From Apostichopus japonicus (Eukaryota > Echinodermata > Holothuroidea > Aspidochirotida > Stichopodidae): a DNA stretch of 64,000 nucleotides. Below, piece by piece: positions 38,345 to 51,300 of this stretch. The notes beneath the pieces are model-generated. The model ran no database searches. It was not told the DNA's origin and worked only from the letters and a program-made list of their open reading frames with translations. The stretch lies in the NCBI RefSeq assembly GCF_037975245.1, contig NC_092577.1, positions 3,925,501-3,989,500 of the forward strand, read 5' to 3'. Within the stretch, counting starts at the first letter, position 1, and each line of letters opens with the position of its first letter. Both the position numbers and the translations under genes were made by a program.

Positions 38345-39980
38345 AGGGGGTACGGCCGCCCGACTTGCAGACGCAACCAGTAATTAATTATATTGCATAT
38401 ATGTTTAGTTGACATGGGTACTATGTGTACTTGCAAAATTCTAAACCTTTTATTTTTTAACAACCGACTTTAGCCGCCATTACAAGTTTAAGACAGGTGT
38501 ATGAAGATACTGCTGTTCAACTGAACAAGATCCTATCATACTCGACTTGGTCATGTGACTCGTGCGTGATAATTTTGCGCGCAGTGTCTTCCAAAAGAAA
38601 GAGAGAAAGAAAAGTAAAATGAAGCAGAAAAACTTCAAGTAGAATTTGTTATTTTACTGACTTCCATTGAAAATAAGATAAATTTATTTATGAATGACAA
38701 TATGTATGAATGGAAGAGTGTTGAAGTCTTTGTACATCAGCCGTCCGACACAGTGGAGTTTATACGTGACGTTGAATTAGACCACGCAGGGAGCATGCTT
38801 ATATTAATGAACCCCTGTAGAGTTACCGTAAGAGCACTTGATAGTTGATAGTCAACCTGTGGCGATAATAAAAGCTGGTATATATAGAACCATCGGTTGA
38901 TTCTGAACGTCACAATTTACAAATTTAAACTTGTATCGGTTGCCTAGCGATACCAAATTGCTTGTAATTTCGTCTTGATTGCACACTAATATCACACTAT
39001 ACCATGCACGCACCTGCATGAGAGTCCAATTCCCTTGTGTGTTGGGGATTGATTAAAGTTATCAAGTGAGATTGAAAATCAAAAACAGCATTATTGTATA
39101 ATATGTCATCACAACCCCTTGGAACAATCTTTTTCTTTACAGTGCTTTTATGTCCTGCTTCAAAAACACTCATAGTGTCTGACAATATGAGCAGTATGAA
39201 TACCATGTTTCTATCATATAAAGGTTAGGAACTCCTTCTACTGCCAGTACGAACGCTTTGAAACAAGATATGACAGGACAGTATATTGTGGTATTAGCAC
39301 TGGAATTGATTTTTTGGCACACGTCAAAATGTCTCTCCCGTGCACTCGGGTGCGTCACATCCACACATATTCAGCGGACAACCCATAAGGTTCCGCCAAA
39401 ATCAGGTGCCCACAACGATATTGGTCGATGTCAACTCCCCCACCTCCATCCCATTGTTTTATTGCCATAATTTTAAAACAATTTGAAAGCAGGAAAACAT
39501 TGACGCCATGTTCATTTGGCCGGTCTGGTTCACATAGGAAATGATTGTAAAAACACACACGAGAATTAAGGAAGGAACTGATATCCTATTGGAAGCTATT
39601 GATTAAGCCGTAGGTGTTTCTGATGCAATAACTTAAAGTTGGATTATAGAACGCTGTGCGATGAAAAGTGGTTATGGTTCATGTATACTTAGGATATATA
39701 CATGGTATCAAAGGTCATTGGAATCATGATATGAGTATTCATGTAAGTGTCGTTGATAACAAGCAGTGGGACAATTTCCTATATGCCAGTATGTCACTAT
39801 ACACTATACTGTCATGTTTCAATGCACTCGTACTAACATAATGAACGCTTTCTAACCAACAAGATATTCCTAATGCTCATACTTTTCATTACAAGTGCTT
39901 TGAAAGCGGAACATGGAAACTAGTATCGAACTGGGTCATTTGAAAATCATCAGATTATTCATTTACAGACAGCCCATGGT
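38345..39980. other. Intergenic stretch without recognised gene
   Basis: AT-rich, no array, no intact element and no exon-like frame recognised. Confidence 0.45.
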
Positions 39981-39984
39981 CTCC

Positions 39985-40450
39985 ATTTTGTCATCCGACC
40001 CCCTCCTCTCCCCACCCTCCTCTCCCCTCTTTCATCACTTCACCTTAAGTCCAATGATCTCGCAACAGCAAATCGACGTCTACCCACGAGTAAGGGGGTA
40101 GGTTTTACATGCAGCATAAATAGAGTGCAGCAGTTTCTACATTACACCGTCTAATAGCCCTGTGGTAAATGACCTCTCCCCCACTTGTTCCCTTCTTCCA
40201 TCCCGTTATCTATAAGTCCATTGGTCTCGCGACAGCAAATCGACGTCTACCCACGAGTAAGGGGGTAGGAAATAGAGTGCAGCAGTTTCTACATTACACC
40301 GTCTAAATAACCCTATGGTAAATGACCGCTCCCCACTTGTTCCCTTCTTCCATCACGTTATCTATAAGACCATTTGGTCTCGCGACAGAAAATCGACGTC
40401 TACCCACGAGTAGGGGTAGCCTCCACAGATCCTATACAGCAGTTTCTGCA
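39985..40450 (+). repeat. Three-copy tandem repeat, unit about 153-173 bases
   Basis: The blocks AAATCGACGTCTACCCACGA, GCAGCAGTTTCTACATTACA and ACTTGTTCCCTTCTTCCATC recur. The first unit carries about 16 extra bases (TTTTACATGCAGCATA region). The third is diverged and truncated. Confidence 0.88.
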
Positions 40451-40454
40451 CTCT

Positions 40455-43400
40455 GTTGTCTGTTAACTCTTTGCTATAATAACCACAGAGAAAGGAAGTT
40501 AGTTAAATCTTCTTGTTCTAGATATCACAATACATTAGGTTATTTCCTGTATACAGCCCGCTGTAAGTAAATCTCTCGGTTAAAAAGGTACAACGGAATA
40601 CATTTAAAAACAAAACAATTTAAACGTTGCGTAACGTCACCAATTGCTGATATATGTATAGGTACGTTAAGTATAATATATGTACATCAATGAATTTTGA
40701 AACTCAAATCTCGATAATACCGGGAAAATTTACTTTTTCTCGCTCTCCTCGTGTATAACTACTGTATATATAACTTTATTTTACTTAGCTTATACGTGGA
40801 CGTGAAATCCGAAAATAGTGTTTCGCATGCTATCAAATATAAACCAATTAAATCAAACCCTCGAACTCTTTCATTTTCTCCCGAGTAGGACTAAAAATTG
40901 ACCTAAAACTGTCTCTCATCATTTCGCAAAACGGTTATGATTGATGGTTTTAGGGCTTTCAACAGTACATGTTATATGTCAATTTCTTGGATGTATGATG
41001 TTACACTTATCGCCCTCTGGCCACATGTTATATACATGCTATATAATGAATATACCCCTATACATGTGACTCGCACATGTGAGACCAATAACCTGTTAGA
41101 TATCAGGTCATTAAAAATTCTATCATTTTAAAAAGGAATAAACACTTTATGTGGGATCTTGAACATCCCTGATGGACAATACTGTTGAGTGAAAAGATAT
41201 TGCAAAATTGGAACATTTTATGGAAGATTTTATTATTGGAGTTCAATACCCGTCAGTTCACTGTAACGACATCTCTCGTTAATTCACATGCTGCTATTGG
41301 ATACCCCTCGCCCCCCCCCCCCCACCAAAAAAAAACAACTTTAGCCGGTTGACACCAAAAAATAACAAAATGCTGGAATATGATGAAGAAAAAGTGGTTG
41401 ACTTTGAACAATTTTGCATTTTTAAGATTGGATATTTAAATTAAATACAGGAGAAATATTGGAGAACTTGGTGCATCACCGTGAGGGGTGGGGGGGGGGG
41501 TTAGGGAGTGGGAATATGCTGTCATCCGAAACAACTTAACAAGTTAATTATTTGAGATGAGCTCTTTGGTTAAGTCCTTCTTTGAATTACTGTTTGAAAC
41601 TTTTGGTATGTTGAACAAGCCGATATTTGAAGCTCACACAAATGGCGTCTACAAGGAGTTGCAGGTTATGAGGCGGCCACCCCCCCCCTCCCCGAAATAA
41701 TTCGGTTCACCCACATAAAGAAAGTTGGCATGTCGACTATAAATTGTGCTGACTATAATTTACTTGCGTCTATGGATGGCTCCAAAATTTCTGCTGACAT
41801 GAAGCTGTTGTAAGTTCAGGAAATGATGAAAACCTCAAAGTTGTCAAACTAGGGGCCATGTGGTGGGCTCCTTTACCCACATGGATTCTCCTCTGACGCC
41901 AACTTGGATTGCCCGCAATGTGTGCCCCCTCCCCCTAGCCAATCCACCCCCACCCACCCATCCATCCAGATGTTGCTCATAGTTTGTTGTGCCTCCACTT
42001 AAAGATGTCTGGCGACACCAGTTGTTATCGATGATTTAACTATGAATTATAAGTGCGTATTATTTCTATGAGACTTTTAGCATCGCTGAATATCAGGAGC
42101 GTGGTCTATGTTCTTTATCAAAAGTCATTTTAACCTTCACCGTCTTGAAATATCGTCTTTGTGATCGAAATGACACACAATTTCATTTTCCACACGAACA
42201 AATTTCTGAGTCTTTTAAAATGTCTCGGAGGTCGGGCTTTTTCTTTATACTGCCTTTTTACACATTGGCAGGTTTGAAATTAACAGACGGATGGATAGAG
42301 ACGATAAAAAAGCAACGAATGGAAATTAATCATCCATAGACCTTGGATGAAAACCTGTTATGACACATCACGTGGTACAAGTTTATCATCTATAGTACGT
42401 CCTATCCAATGTCATAATTCCTTTTCCAGTGGTTCCGCATGTTGTGACCATATCTAGTCATTTTGTACATGTGCAGATATATAGCATATGTTAATATGAT
42501 CGAAAACTGCTGTATCGGTAACTATGTCAATTGGATTTGACCTTCCCAGTATATGATCACAGCATGATATTACACATGCTTTTGTATATAGTATACGTCA
42601 TAGTGAATGTCCATCCGTAGGTAATTTGATTTCCGAAATGCCGTCGCTATCATGGGAGGACAAGAGTTTGTCCAACAAGATCAACAGTATGATACTAATT
42701 GCTTATGTAGGTTTCATTTTTGCCATATAATTAAGATACCGCCTGCCCCCACCACCACCCCTACATAATGACTGGAACCAATAAACATTAAAACATTGCA
42801 ACACGATAAAAGTTCAGGGACCCTTGATGATGCGTTTTTTTCCCTGCATTGTTCTTTGCGGGAAATTGTCTACTAGCCCTTATCAAACTTGCAGGAAAGT
42901 TCATAGCCCCTCGATCGCCCTCCACCCCTCCCCCCCCCCCCATATCCATCAAAATTTAAAAAAAAATAGGCTTCCTTTAAGATATTAAAATATGTCTTTG
43001 TAATAGAAAGCATGTCATTTGGCCTAAATGAAGGTTATGGCAAGATTAAGAAAACGCACGATAAAGAAGTGCTTTTGATTTCCCTTTCCCCTCCATGGCC
43101 GCCCCTTGCCCCCCCCACCCCTTCACTGACCTCAGTAGTTATATGACTTTGGCAATTACATGTCTGGATAGCTGGATAGCTGACGAGTTTGCCTTTCATG
43201 GCACCATCAATTTTCCGTATCATGACCGTGAAGAGAGCCTGAAGTTTTCGTCACTTTTAAACAACCTCCTTTACTCAGTAGTAAACAATTTTCGTACGCT
43301 GCTCTTGTGATGGTTGAAATGGTCGAAACTAAAATTGCCTCAATCCACCCAATTTTCGCACCACCTGTACTTCCATTCATGCTCTTCAACATGAAAGCCA

Positions 43401-44560
43401 CACAAATAAACCAGATCCTACTTAATAACATATCAAGAAAGATGTTCTCCTGCTGCTTTTTAGCACTTTTCCTGAGATTTGAGAACACTTGGAGCGGATT
43501 GATATAGACAAGCATTACACCAAGACGGCCTACATGATGCGCACGTTCCGCGAAAACTCACTTACCGTAACTTTACACGAATCACTAAAACAATATAGGG
43601 CCTAATAATATGTGTAGGAGGATATGCGGCTCCGCTCACAGCATCGACTTTCGTGTGTTTGTAGGGCGCAGTTTCTTTTCCTTTATTTTTATTGGCAGGT
43701 TATAATTCCTTTCTATACACCATGCACATGATCACGTGTGTGACCTACTTTACCGAAAGCGTAGGACTTTTAAGTACATCCGAATCACACCAGGACCGTC
43801 CGTTCGTTCAAATTTGTCATCTTTTCACACGGTTTAGCTATGTACGGTATATAGCAAAAAAGTTGTGGTTGGTTGGGTGGGGTGCGGAGATTATAACGAA
43901 CCACTGTTTGAGGCGTTATTAAGTTCAATATCATTTTCCTTTCATTTTCGGGCGGTTCAAGAGATCCAAATAAATTTGTATGTATGTGTGGGAGGGTGGT
44001 GGGGAGGTATGTGTGTGGGTAACGGTAGATATCGGGAGCTGCTTTAGATTACCTACCTTTCTAGTTCGTCCACGTGACCATGGTGACCTGACCTCCATTT
44101 GAAGAAGAAGAAAAATCCACGATCGTTTCACTTGAATTAACTCTTTCATTTTATGCTGTTACCGTAACAAAAAATAAATAAGTGGAATAAATGAAAAAAA
44201 AATAAGTGGACGCTCGTATACAAAGGAAGTTGTTTGATATTGTTAACACTATATATGTGTTTATGACATAAAATTAAAACTTCTTCGAAGTTCGAGCTAT
44301 AATGTGGACACAATTAGCGGATGTATATTAGACACTTTAAGTCATAGGGATTTCCTGTTGGCTAGCAGCATTCATTCAATCATCTCCGATTATCTTTCCC
44401 ACCTGTTACAATGTTAACCGGCTCGATAAAGCTTATACATATGCTAGTCATATAGTAGCAATATTTTTGTGTAAAGTCGAACTTAATAGCAACGTTGAAA
44501 CAAGGAAACATGTATCTACAAACATACTATCTTAATGTACATCCCATCCCACCCCCCCCC
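40455..44560. other. Intergenic stretch without recognised gene
   Basis: Contains several C or G runs (near 41309, 41490, 42930). The opposite-strand frames at 43207-43515 overlap each other without domains. The 5' exons of the downstream CUB gene may hide here, but no signal-peptide exon ending in phase 0 was found. Confidence 0.4.
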
Positions 44561-44565
44561 CCTTT

Positions 44566-44763
44566 AAAGCAGCTGGTCACTACCACCGACACCCAGAAGT
44601 AGAAGCAGCCAACAAGTTCATTCTCTGGGAGCCAAAACATGGTACCCCTGGTGCAAGGCATAAAAGCTCCCTGCATTTCCTACTAGAGGACAGTGGGGCT
44701 GAAAGTAAGTCTGAGGTAGCAGCCCTTATGAAAGACAGAAATGACTGGAAATCTCGATGCTAA
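44566..44763 (+). pseudogene. C-terminal fragment of a LINE reverse-transcriptase ORF
   Basis: A 65-codon frame ending in TAA carries HPEVEAANKFILWEPKHGTP, a middle LHFLLEDSGA and the ending MKDRNDWKSRC. This is the usual C-terminal tail of RTE/Craft-like non-LTR retrotransposons. After the stop come GGTCGACCGAGGTCG and a TGATGATGATGAT tail at 44825-44838, as in RTE 3' ends. The 5' part is missing (C-rich run at its left edge), so this is a dead-on-arrival 5'-truncated insertion. Confidence 0.75.
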
Positions 44764-45042
44764 GTTATTGTCCGGCCAACTTTTCCTACCCCTCATGATG
44801 ATAATGGTCGACCGAGGTCGAACTGATGATGATGATCCCCCCCCCCCCTCTCCCTACGTCCGGCCTATCTCCTCCTCCCACGGCATTGTTGGAATGGCAA
44901 CTAAACTAAATCATGAAAGTTCACTACCATTTGTTTTGGTGATCATTTATTTTGGACGTAAATATCACAGATTTCTTTAATAATACCGATTTCACTAATA
45001 CTGATATTGTCCATACCATTTTTTGTTTGTTTGCTTCAACAG

Positions 45043-45148
45043 CTTTCCGAAGCACATCACAGAACGAAAAGGCAAGAACCTACAAGCAGAGACATCAACG
45101 TAGTTGTAGCATGGCTGAAAAGAAACTTACCCACTATGGGTATGGAAT
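45043..45148 (+). CDS. CUB gene exon A (N-terminal segment)
   Basis: Acceptor TTGCTTCAACAG, donor GTAAGTAC. It encodes 35 residues beginning [20 protein letters not shown] and ending [12 protein letters not shown] could be a furin-type cleavage site. It begins in phase 0 and ends one base into the next codon, matching exon B. It lacks its own signal peptide, so at least one upstream exon is missing. Confidence 0.65.
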
Positions 45149-45764
45149 GTAAGTACTGGCCTGGCGAGATAGGGTACATGGGGCTGCATAGCCGTGAGGT
45201 CATGCAGGGGTCATTTAGACAAAAAGTGGCCTAGCTGGGAAATATGCATGGGAAAAATATATAATGTATTCCAATTTGTCATAATATACTTAGGAAACAT
45301 GAAGACTACAAAAAGGGACCCGGTGACGTATATATACTAGTACCCTGGCATTTGAGTCAGGCAACAAGTGAAGTAGGATTACTTTAAGTTTGACCTATTG
45401 TGTCATAGTTACTAATATAGGAAGCAATGGGTAACTTGTGAAAACAACTTTGGTAAATTCAAAGAGTCTTAGACCTTGTCATAGAAAATATATAAAAACT
45501 CGGGGGAATCGGTACGTAAATTGTTGGAATTTTTTCTAGCTAAGTAGGAAGTTATTAATGACATCACGCCAAGATGAGTTAACTAAATAATTAGGGTGAT
45601 GTTGTCACGTGACGGAACCATGATTGTCAATAGTCAATCTCAAGTTCTTAACTACAGATGTAGTCATTGGTGCAATGTATAATGTGAGGTGTTTAATCAA
45701 GTCAATTACATTTACGACATAACAAAGTAACACTTATTCTCAAAAACAATATAAAAACATATAC

Positions 45765-45803
<39 letters not shown>

Positions 45804-45818
45804 TATATATAGATATAT

Positions 45819-45865
<47 letters not shown>

Positions 45866-48275
45866 TAAATAGATATATATATATATAGATATAGATATAT
45901 ATATATATATATAGATATATATATATATAGATATAGATATATATATATATATAGATATATATATATAGATATAGATATATAGATATATATAGATATATAT
46001 ATATAGATATATGTATATATATCGGCTTCCTCATCTGTGTGAAGACAAAACTAGGCTTAACTGACTTGTATTTATCATTTGTGTCTGGTTTTAGTGTGTA
46101 ATGAGGAGGATGCATATGAGGGCATACGCTGCCCAGGAACTGACGAACAAGATGGCGTCTGTGCATCCTGGGATGAAATCTGTGACGGGACACAAAAGTG
46201 CGGACTCAGAAAGAAAGATCTCTGCATCGATAATTTAATGTTTGAATCCAGTCTGAGCCGAGAAGTCGCAGAGGATCAATGTAGCGGAGAAGAGTCGAAA
46301 AATGCTTGTGACATAAAATCAAAAGAGCCTCCCAGTAAGTGCCGAAGTGACAGAATGTTCCAACCAACCTTAAATGAAACTTTGATTATTTGTTGTCTTT
46401 ATAATGTTAGCAGTTGCATCCACAGTGAACTAAAAAAGTAACTTTCGACGACGAATTCGAACCCGTGCCTCCCGCATTTTATGCGCACGCTCTAATCCAC
46501 TGGGACATGCATGTTATGGCCAGAGATTCGACTTATTCGTACTTGTTTATTGCTTTAAGGACCGGCCTATACAGTGTTGGTGCATATTTTAGTAAGTTTA
46601 CTGGAAGTGAACTAAGTGACAGTTATTATACAGGTAGCTGCTAGAGTATAGCAGCTCTCTGTATAATATACTGTCAATTTCGAGTTCATATTCAGGGAGC
46701 TTCTAATAGCAGGTCTCTGGTCTATTTTCAGTACTTTAAAAAAACAGTGATCTCGAGTAGTTTGATTCCTCGCGATACAGAGAATATTTCCGGGCAAGGC
46801 TGGGGGAGGGGGACTGGGGAGAGAGGTGGAGGGTGAGGGAATGTGCTCCCTCCTGTTGTCGTGAACCATATCAGGAAACGCAAAACATACACAAATACTG
46901 CTACATTTATTTGAAAGTAGACTGTATATGCTTTATCATAAAACTGGAGAAATAATATAAATAGGGCTTATGACAATTGCCGATTAAAGTATTCTCATTT
47001 ATCCTTTGTTTCCTCCAGGATGCGGTGCAGATTATGAGTTGAGCGAAGAATTGAATTCAGTGGAAATAACATCACCAGGATTTCCAAACCGTTACCCTGG
47101 TGACATGTACTGTTTTTGGCGCGCAAAGGGTCCACCAGATTCCAAAATAACCGTGGAGTTTCTCGCGTTTAATACGGAGGCTAACTACGATTACTTAAGT
47201 CTTGGAGAGGGTCATAAGTGCGACCCTGTAGACAGGATGAATTACGCCGTGTACAAGCACTCTGGATCGAGCCTACCAGAACCGTCTGTATTTACAGTCA
47301 ACCAAAACGAGATATTTGCCAGTTTTTATAGCGATTCGTACGACTTTGCTTCTGGGTTCCATATACGCGTGTCTTTAGCCAACCATGGTAAGTTAACGTC
47401 AGTGACGTAACGAAGGGGGAGGGGCTCTTCCTTCGTCTTCCTGCTACCCCTTAACTGATATCAATGCATACACCCCTCGCCCCTCCCAACCCCCCCCCCC
47501 TCCACTTCTCTCCTATCCACCCTTTCAGTAATTTCGGTTTCAAACGTATTTCAAATTTTTAGAAATATATGTGTGGGTATGTATATGTATGTATGTCTGT
47601 ATTTGTACATATCGAAGAGATATAGCCTATTGTTTTTAGTGAAGGTCAAACGTCACTTGGGATCAAGCGCGTAGCCAAGGGGGGGGGGGGGGCGAAGGGG
47701 GCAGCCATATTTTTTAATTTTTTTTTTAATGTATTTATGATATCGCTAGTATTGTCAAAAGAGAAACTGCTAAGATGCAACTTATAAGGCCTGGGAAGTG
47801 CCATTTCCAGCGATCTGGGAGGCATTTACAGCCAAAATTTTCTTGTACGCTTCGCGCCAACCATGGTGGAGCTACGCTTAGATAGTTTGCAATGCCAAAT
47901 CTACAGTTTCGACCCTCCCTTGGCAAATTCCTGGCTACGCGCCTGCTTGGGATCAGCAATATTCAAAATGTGAAGAGCTTACTCAGCATCGTCTGGATGT
48001 ATACGCACTGTGTTGAACGTAGGATGAAATAATGAAGTAAAGAACCCATCGATAAATTTAAATTTGTTATTATATTTTTGTTTTACAGATAATATGAACA
48101 TCTACACCGTCAGCCCTCCGGAACTAAACAAAAGTAAGTTAATGAATATTCATACCTTCATTTATGTAAATGAGGACAACATCATTAATCATTAATCTGT
48201 ATGCAGAATGGAAATGTTTTTAATGAACGACTCCCTCAAAGTGATACGAAAGAGTTTCGCTCTGTCTGCATGGAC

Positions 48276-48312
<37 letters not shown>

Positions 48313-51300
48313 CCATCTCAGCATCATTAGGATATTATAACTGTATAATTTAATCCTGACGAATATTCTGTATAATATATATTTGTACATTTTGCTTTCT
48401 TTTCTCCCAGGGAGTCTCCTACCTTGTTAAGTCTTTTTAAGACTCTATAGGAGACTTCGTTTCCCATTGTACACAATTGGCAAATAAAACAAATAAATAA
48501 ATGAATTATTTTGATGCCCTTTCAGTATCAAGATAAAAACTCCAGCAAGTATAAAACTGCAATTACAAGAGCTACTAATGCCTGGGGTGGGGTCAGGGTT
48601 AATTTTTTAATATTTCTTTTGCTATCGCATTTGATAAATCCGGAATTTAAAGTCGCGTTGACAAGGACCGGTATCTGACATGGGGATTGGAGAGGGTGGG
48701 TAGGGGGTGGGGGTGGGAGTAGGGGCGGGCGGATCCAGGATCTTAAAGAGGAGTGATTGAAAACGACTGGAGGGGTGGGTTTGGGAGTACCCTCCCCTAG
48801 GTCTATGCGCAAGGTCGTGCTAATAACTATAACTTACTATGTATAGTCATGCTGTAGACCATCTTTTTATTATTATTACTGTTGTTAGGCTATCAATGTC
48901 ACTTTTATCTCATATCATTTATAATTTATAGGCACCTATTATTAGGTTGAGGGATTTGCTTATATCGGAGGGGGGGTAGGGTTAATTAAAGTCACCAGCG
49001 GGCGATATTCTTTTTTATCATCTGATAAGTAAAACATCTGTGTATTTATTATGTTCTTATTTCTCGCTAGTTGATTATTATGATTCAGCCAGTGTAGGCA
49101 TCAGTCTTCGTTTGCTGTCAACATAGGAAATGTTGATGTTGTGTTTATCATTTTTGACATGATGTGTATATATTGCCGTAAATCAGGGAATGATGAAAGA
49201 GCCTTAATTTTGATAACCTCGTACCCCTTGGCAACTCGCTACTTCAGCCCAATACGAATGAGACGTTCTGTATTTTATGGCGTGATTCCAAACAACAGAG
49301 TGGCTTGTTTGCATGGAACGCCAAAATGGAATACATTTGTTTAAGGTACAAAAGGTACACGATATAATAACAACAAAATAGATTAACGAGATCATGTTGT
49401 ACACCAATACACAATTCTTGTATTGAAGTTAAAAGGGAATGAAAGGGAGGGGAGGGGGGGGGGTATCTACGCATGTAAAGCAGCCTTGTCTATCCGGTAG
49501 TGGCATTGCAAAGGGTCCCAATGTAGTTGCTCTACACTGGCAGCATTGTCCCCTACAACATCATAGAATTATACGTTTAACATATCATCCGCTAAAAACC
49601 GTGGTGGTGTGTATCAGTTTCAGTTTATTCTCCACATCACCTCAGTTTCAGTATATTTCTCCACATCACCTCAGTTTCAGTTTATTTCTCCACATCACCT
49701 CAGTTTCAGTTTATTTCTCCACATCACCTCAGTTTCAGTTTAATTCTCCACATCACCTCAGTTTCAGTTTATTCTCCACATCACCTCAGTTTCAGTATAT
49801 TTCTCCACATCACCTCAGTTTCAGTTTATTTCTCCACATCACCTCAGTTTCAGTTTATTTCTCCACATCACCTCAGTTTCAGTTTAATTCTCCACATCAC
49901 CTCAGTTTCAGTTTATTCTCCACATCACCTCAGTTTCAGTTTATTTCTCCACATCACCTCAGTTTCAGTTTATCTCCACATCACCTCAGTGAGGTATAAG
50001 GTACATTTCAATATCAAACCAGAGATTAACAAAATGACAAATAACATATCACTTAAGAACGTAGGGAGTAAAAAGGAAAGAGAAATGAATGACACATGTT
50101 CTTTCAACGATTTGTGCTGAATTGTTTGAGAGGAGAAAGAGGGAGGTGGGGGTGGGGGGGGGGGTGGGGAGACTTTAGAAAGTCTAAAGACATCAGATGT
50201 TCTTTTTGATAGGGAAAAAGCATGAAAATAAAGTCAATTTGTTCTTTAAGTTTTATTATTTATTTAGTTAAATATCGTATCATTGAAGTAAAAGGGGCTT
50301 AGGTTGCACTTCTTACTGTTTTACAGGAGATATATACTCGCAAATGTCGTGGTAGCGTTTCAATTTGTTTGGTTGTGTGGTTTTGTTTTACTGAATGAAA
50401 ACATTTCAGGCTACTTCGCTGAATTGCTATTTTTATTCGGTCAGTTTAACTCAGTCTATTTTTTTCCCTCTCCATTTTTCAGCTTGTGGCGGTACGGTTA
50501 ACATTGACATGAATGGAAAAGCCAATATTGTCTCTCCGAATTACCCACAAAAATATGACAACCTCTATGAATGTGATTGGATAATCATGGCAGCTAAGGG
50601 ACGCCGTTTGGGAATTCAATTTCACGACTTTGTAACAGAAAAATCAGCGGTAAGTGTACCACGAGGAATTTACTTATCCATCTTTGAACAGTAATTAACG
50701 TGGTAGGGTTAAAAGTGTGTACACATCATCATCATTATCATCAACTATTAATATTGATGATAATATCTTTATGCCAGGTGAAAGGTGGGCATTAGTTCTA
50801 AAAAAATTATATCTTCAAATTTGAAGCTGGTCATTGGCTCTGTGTTGATTGGAGTAATTTTTAATCGAACTCCCTGAAGAATTCAAACATGTGACGTGTT
50901 GTGACACTTTGTGACACTCTTGTGACACTACTGGAACAGATATGTATTTAGTTAGCCTATTATATCACGTTCACATGGAAGTAAAACGGGTACAAACGTC
51001 CAAAATGTTCACTCAAATTCAAATATTATAGGTACTGTATATATTTGAGCAACAGGCTGTGTTTTAATATTGTTTCCGTTTTGAAGAGACAATTACACTG
51101 TTAAATGTCAACTTTTTTTTGACAGTAGTGGTGACTAGTAACCACATTAATATATAATGGATTAAGACTTTTTTTTTTATGAAATATAGCATCCTCTTAG
51201 GATGTTATTCAATTCCGTGTATAATACCCCAACTGCCTGTTTAACATGACATCACGTGTCATATGAAGCAATAAATAACATAAGCGCTCATTTATATATA

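Noticed and set aside
42210-42270. Hydrophobic start MSRRSGFFFILPFYTLAG considered as the CUB gene signal exon
   Set aside because: Its possible donor is weak (GTTTGA) and leaves phase 1, while exon A needs phase 0.
43207-43515. 102-codon minus-strand frame with a hydrophobic segment, considered as a 5' exon
   Set aside because: Wrong strand for the CUB gene and no convincing signal peptide or donor.
45702-46193. 163-codon Ile/Tyr-rich frame on the minus strand
   Set aside because: Reading of a TA microsatellite and the antisense of exon B.
46450-46510. Functional tRNA gene
   Set aside because: A- and B-box-like motifs exist, but the anticodon arm and acceptor stem do not form; kept only as a SINE or pseudogene.
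49439-49999. 186-codon Ser/His/Phe-rich frame
   Set aside because: The 29-base minisatellite read through in successive frames; lies in an intron of the CUB gene.
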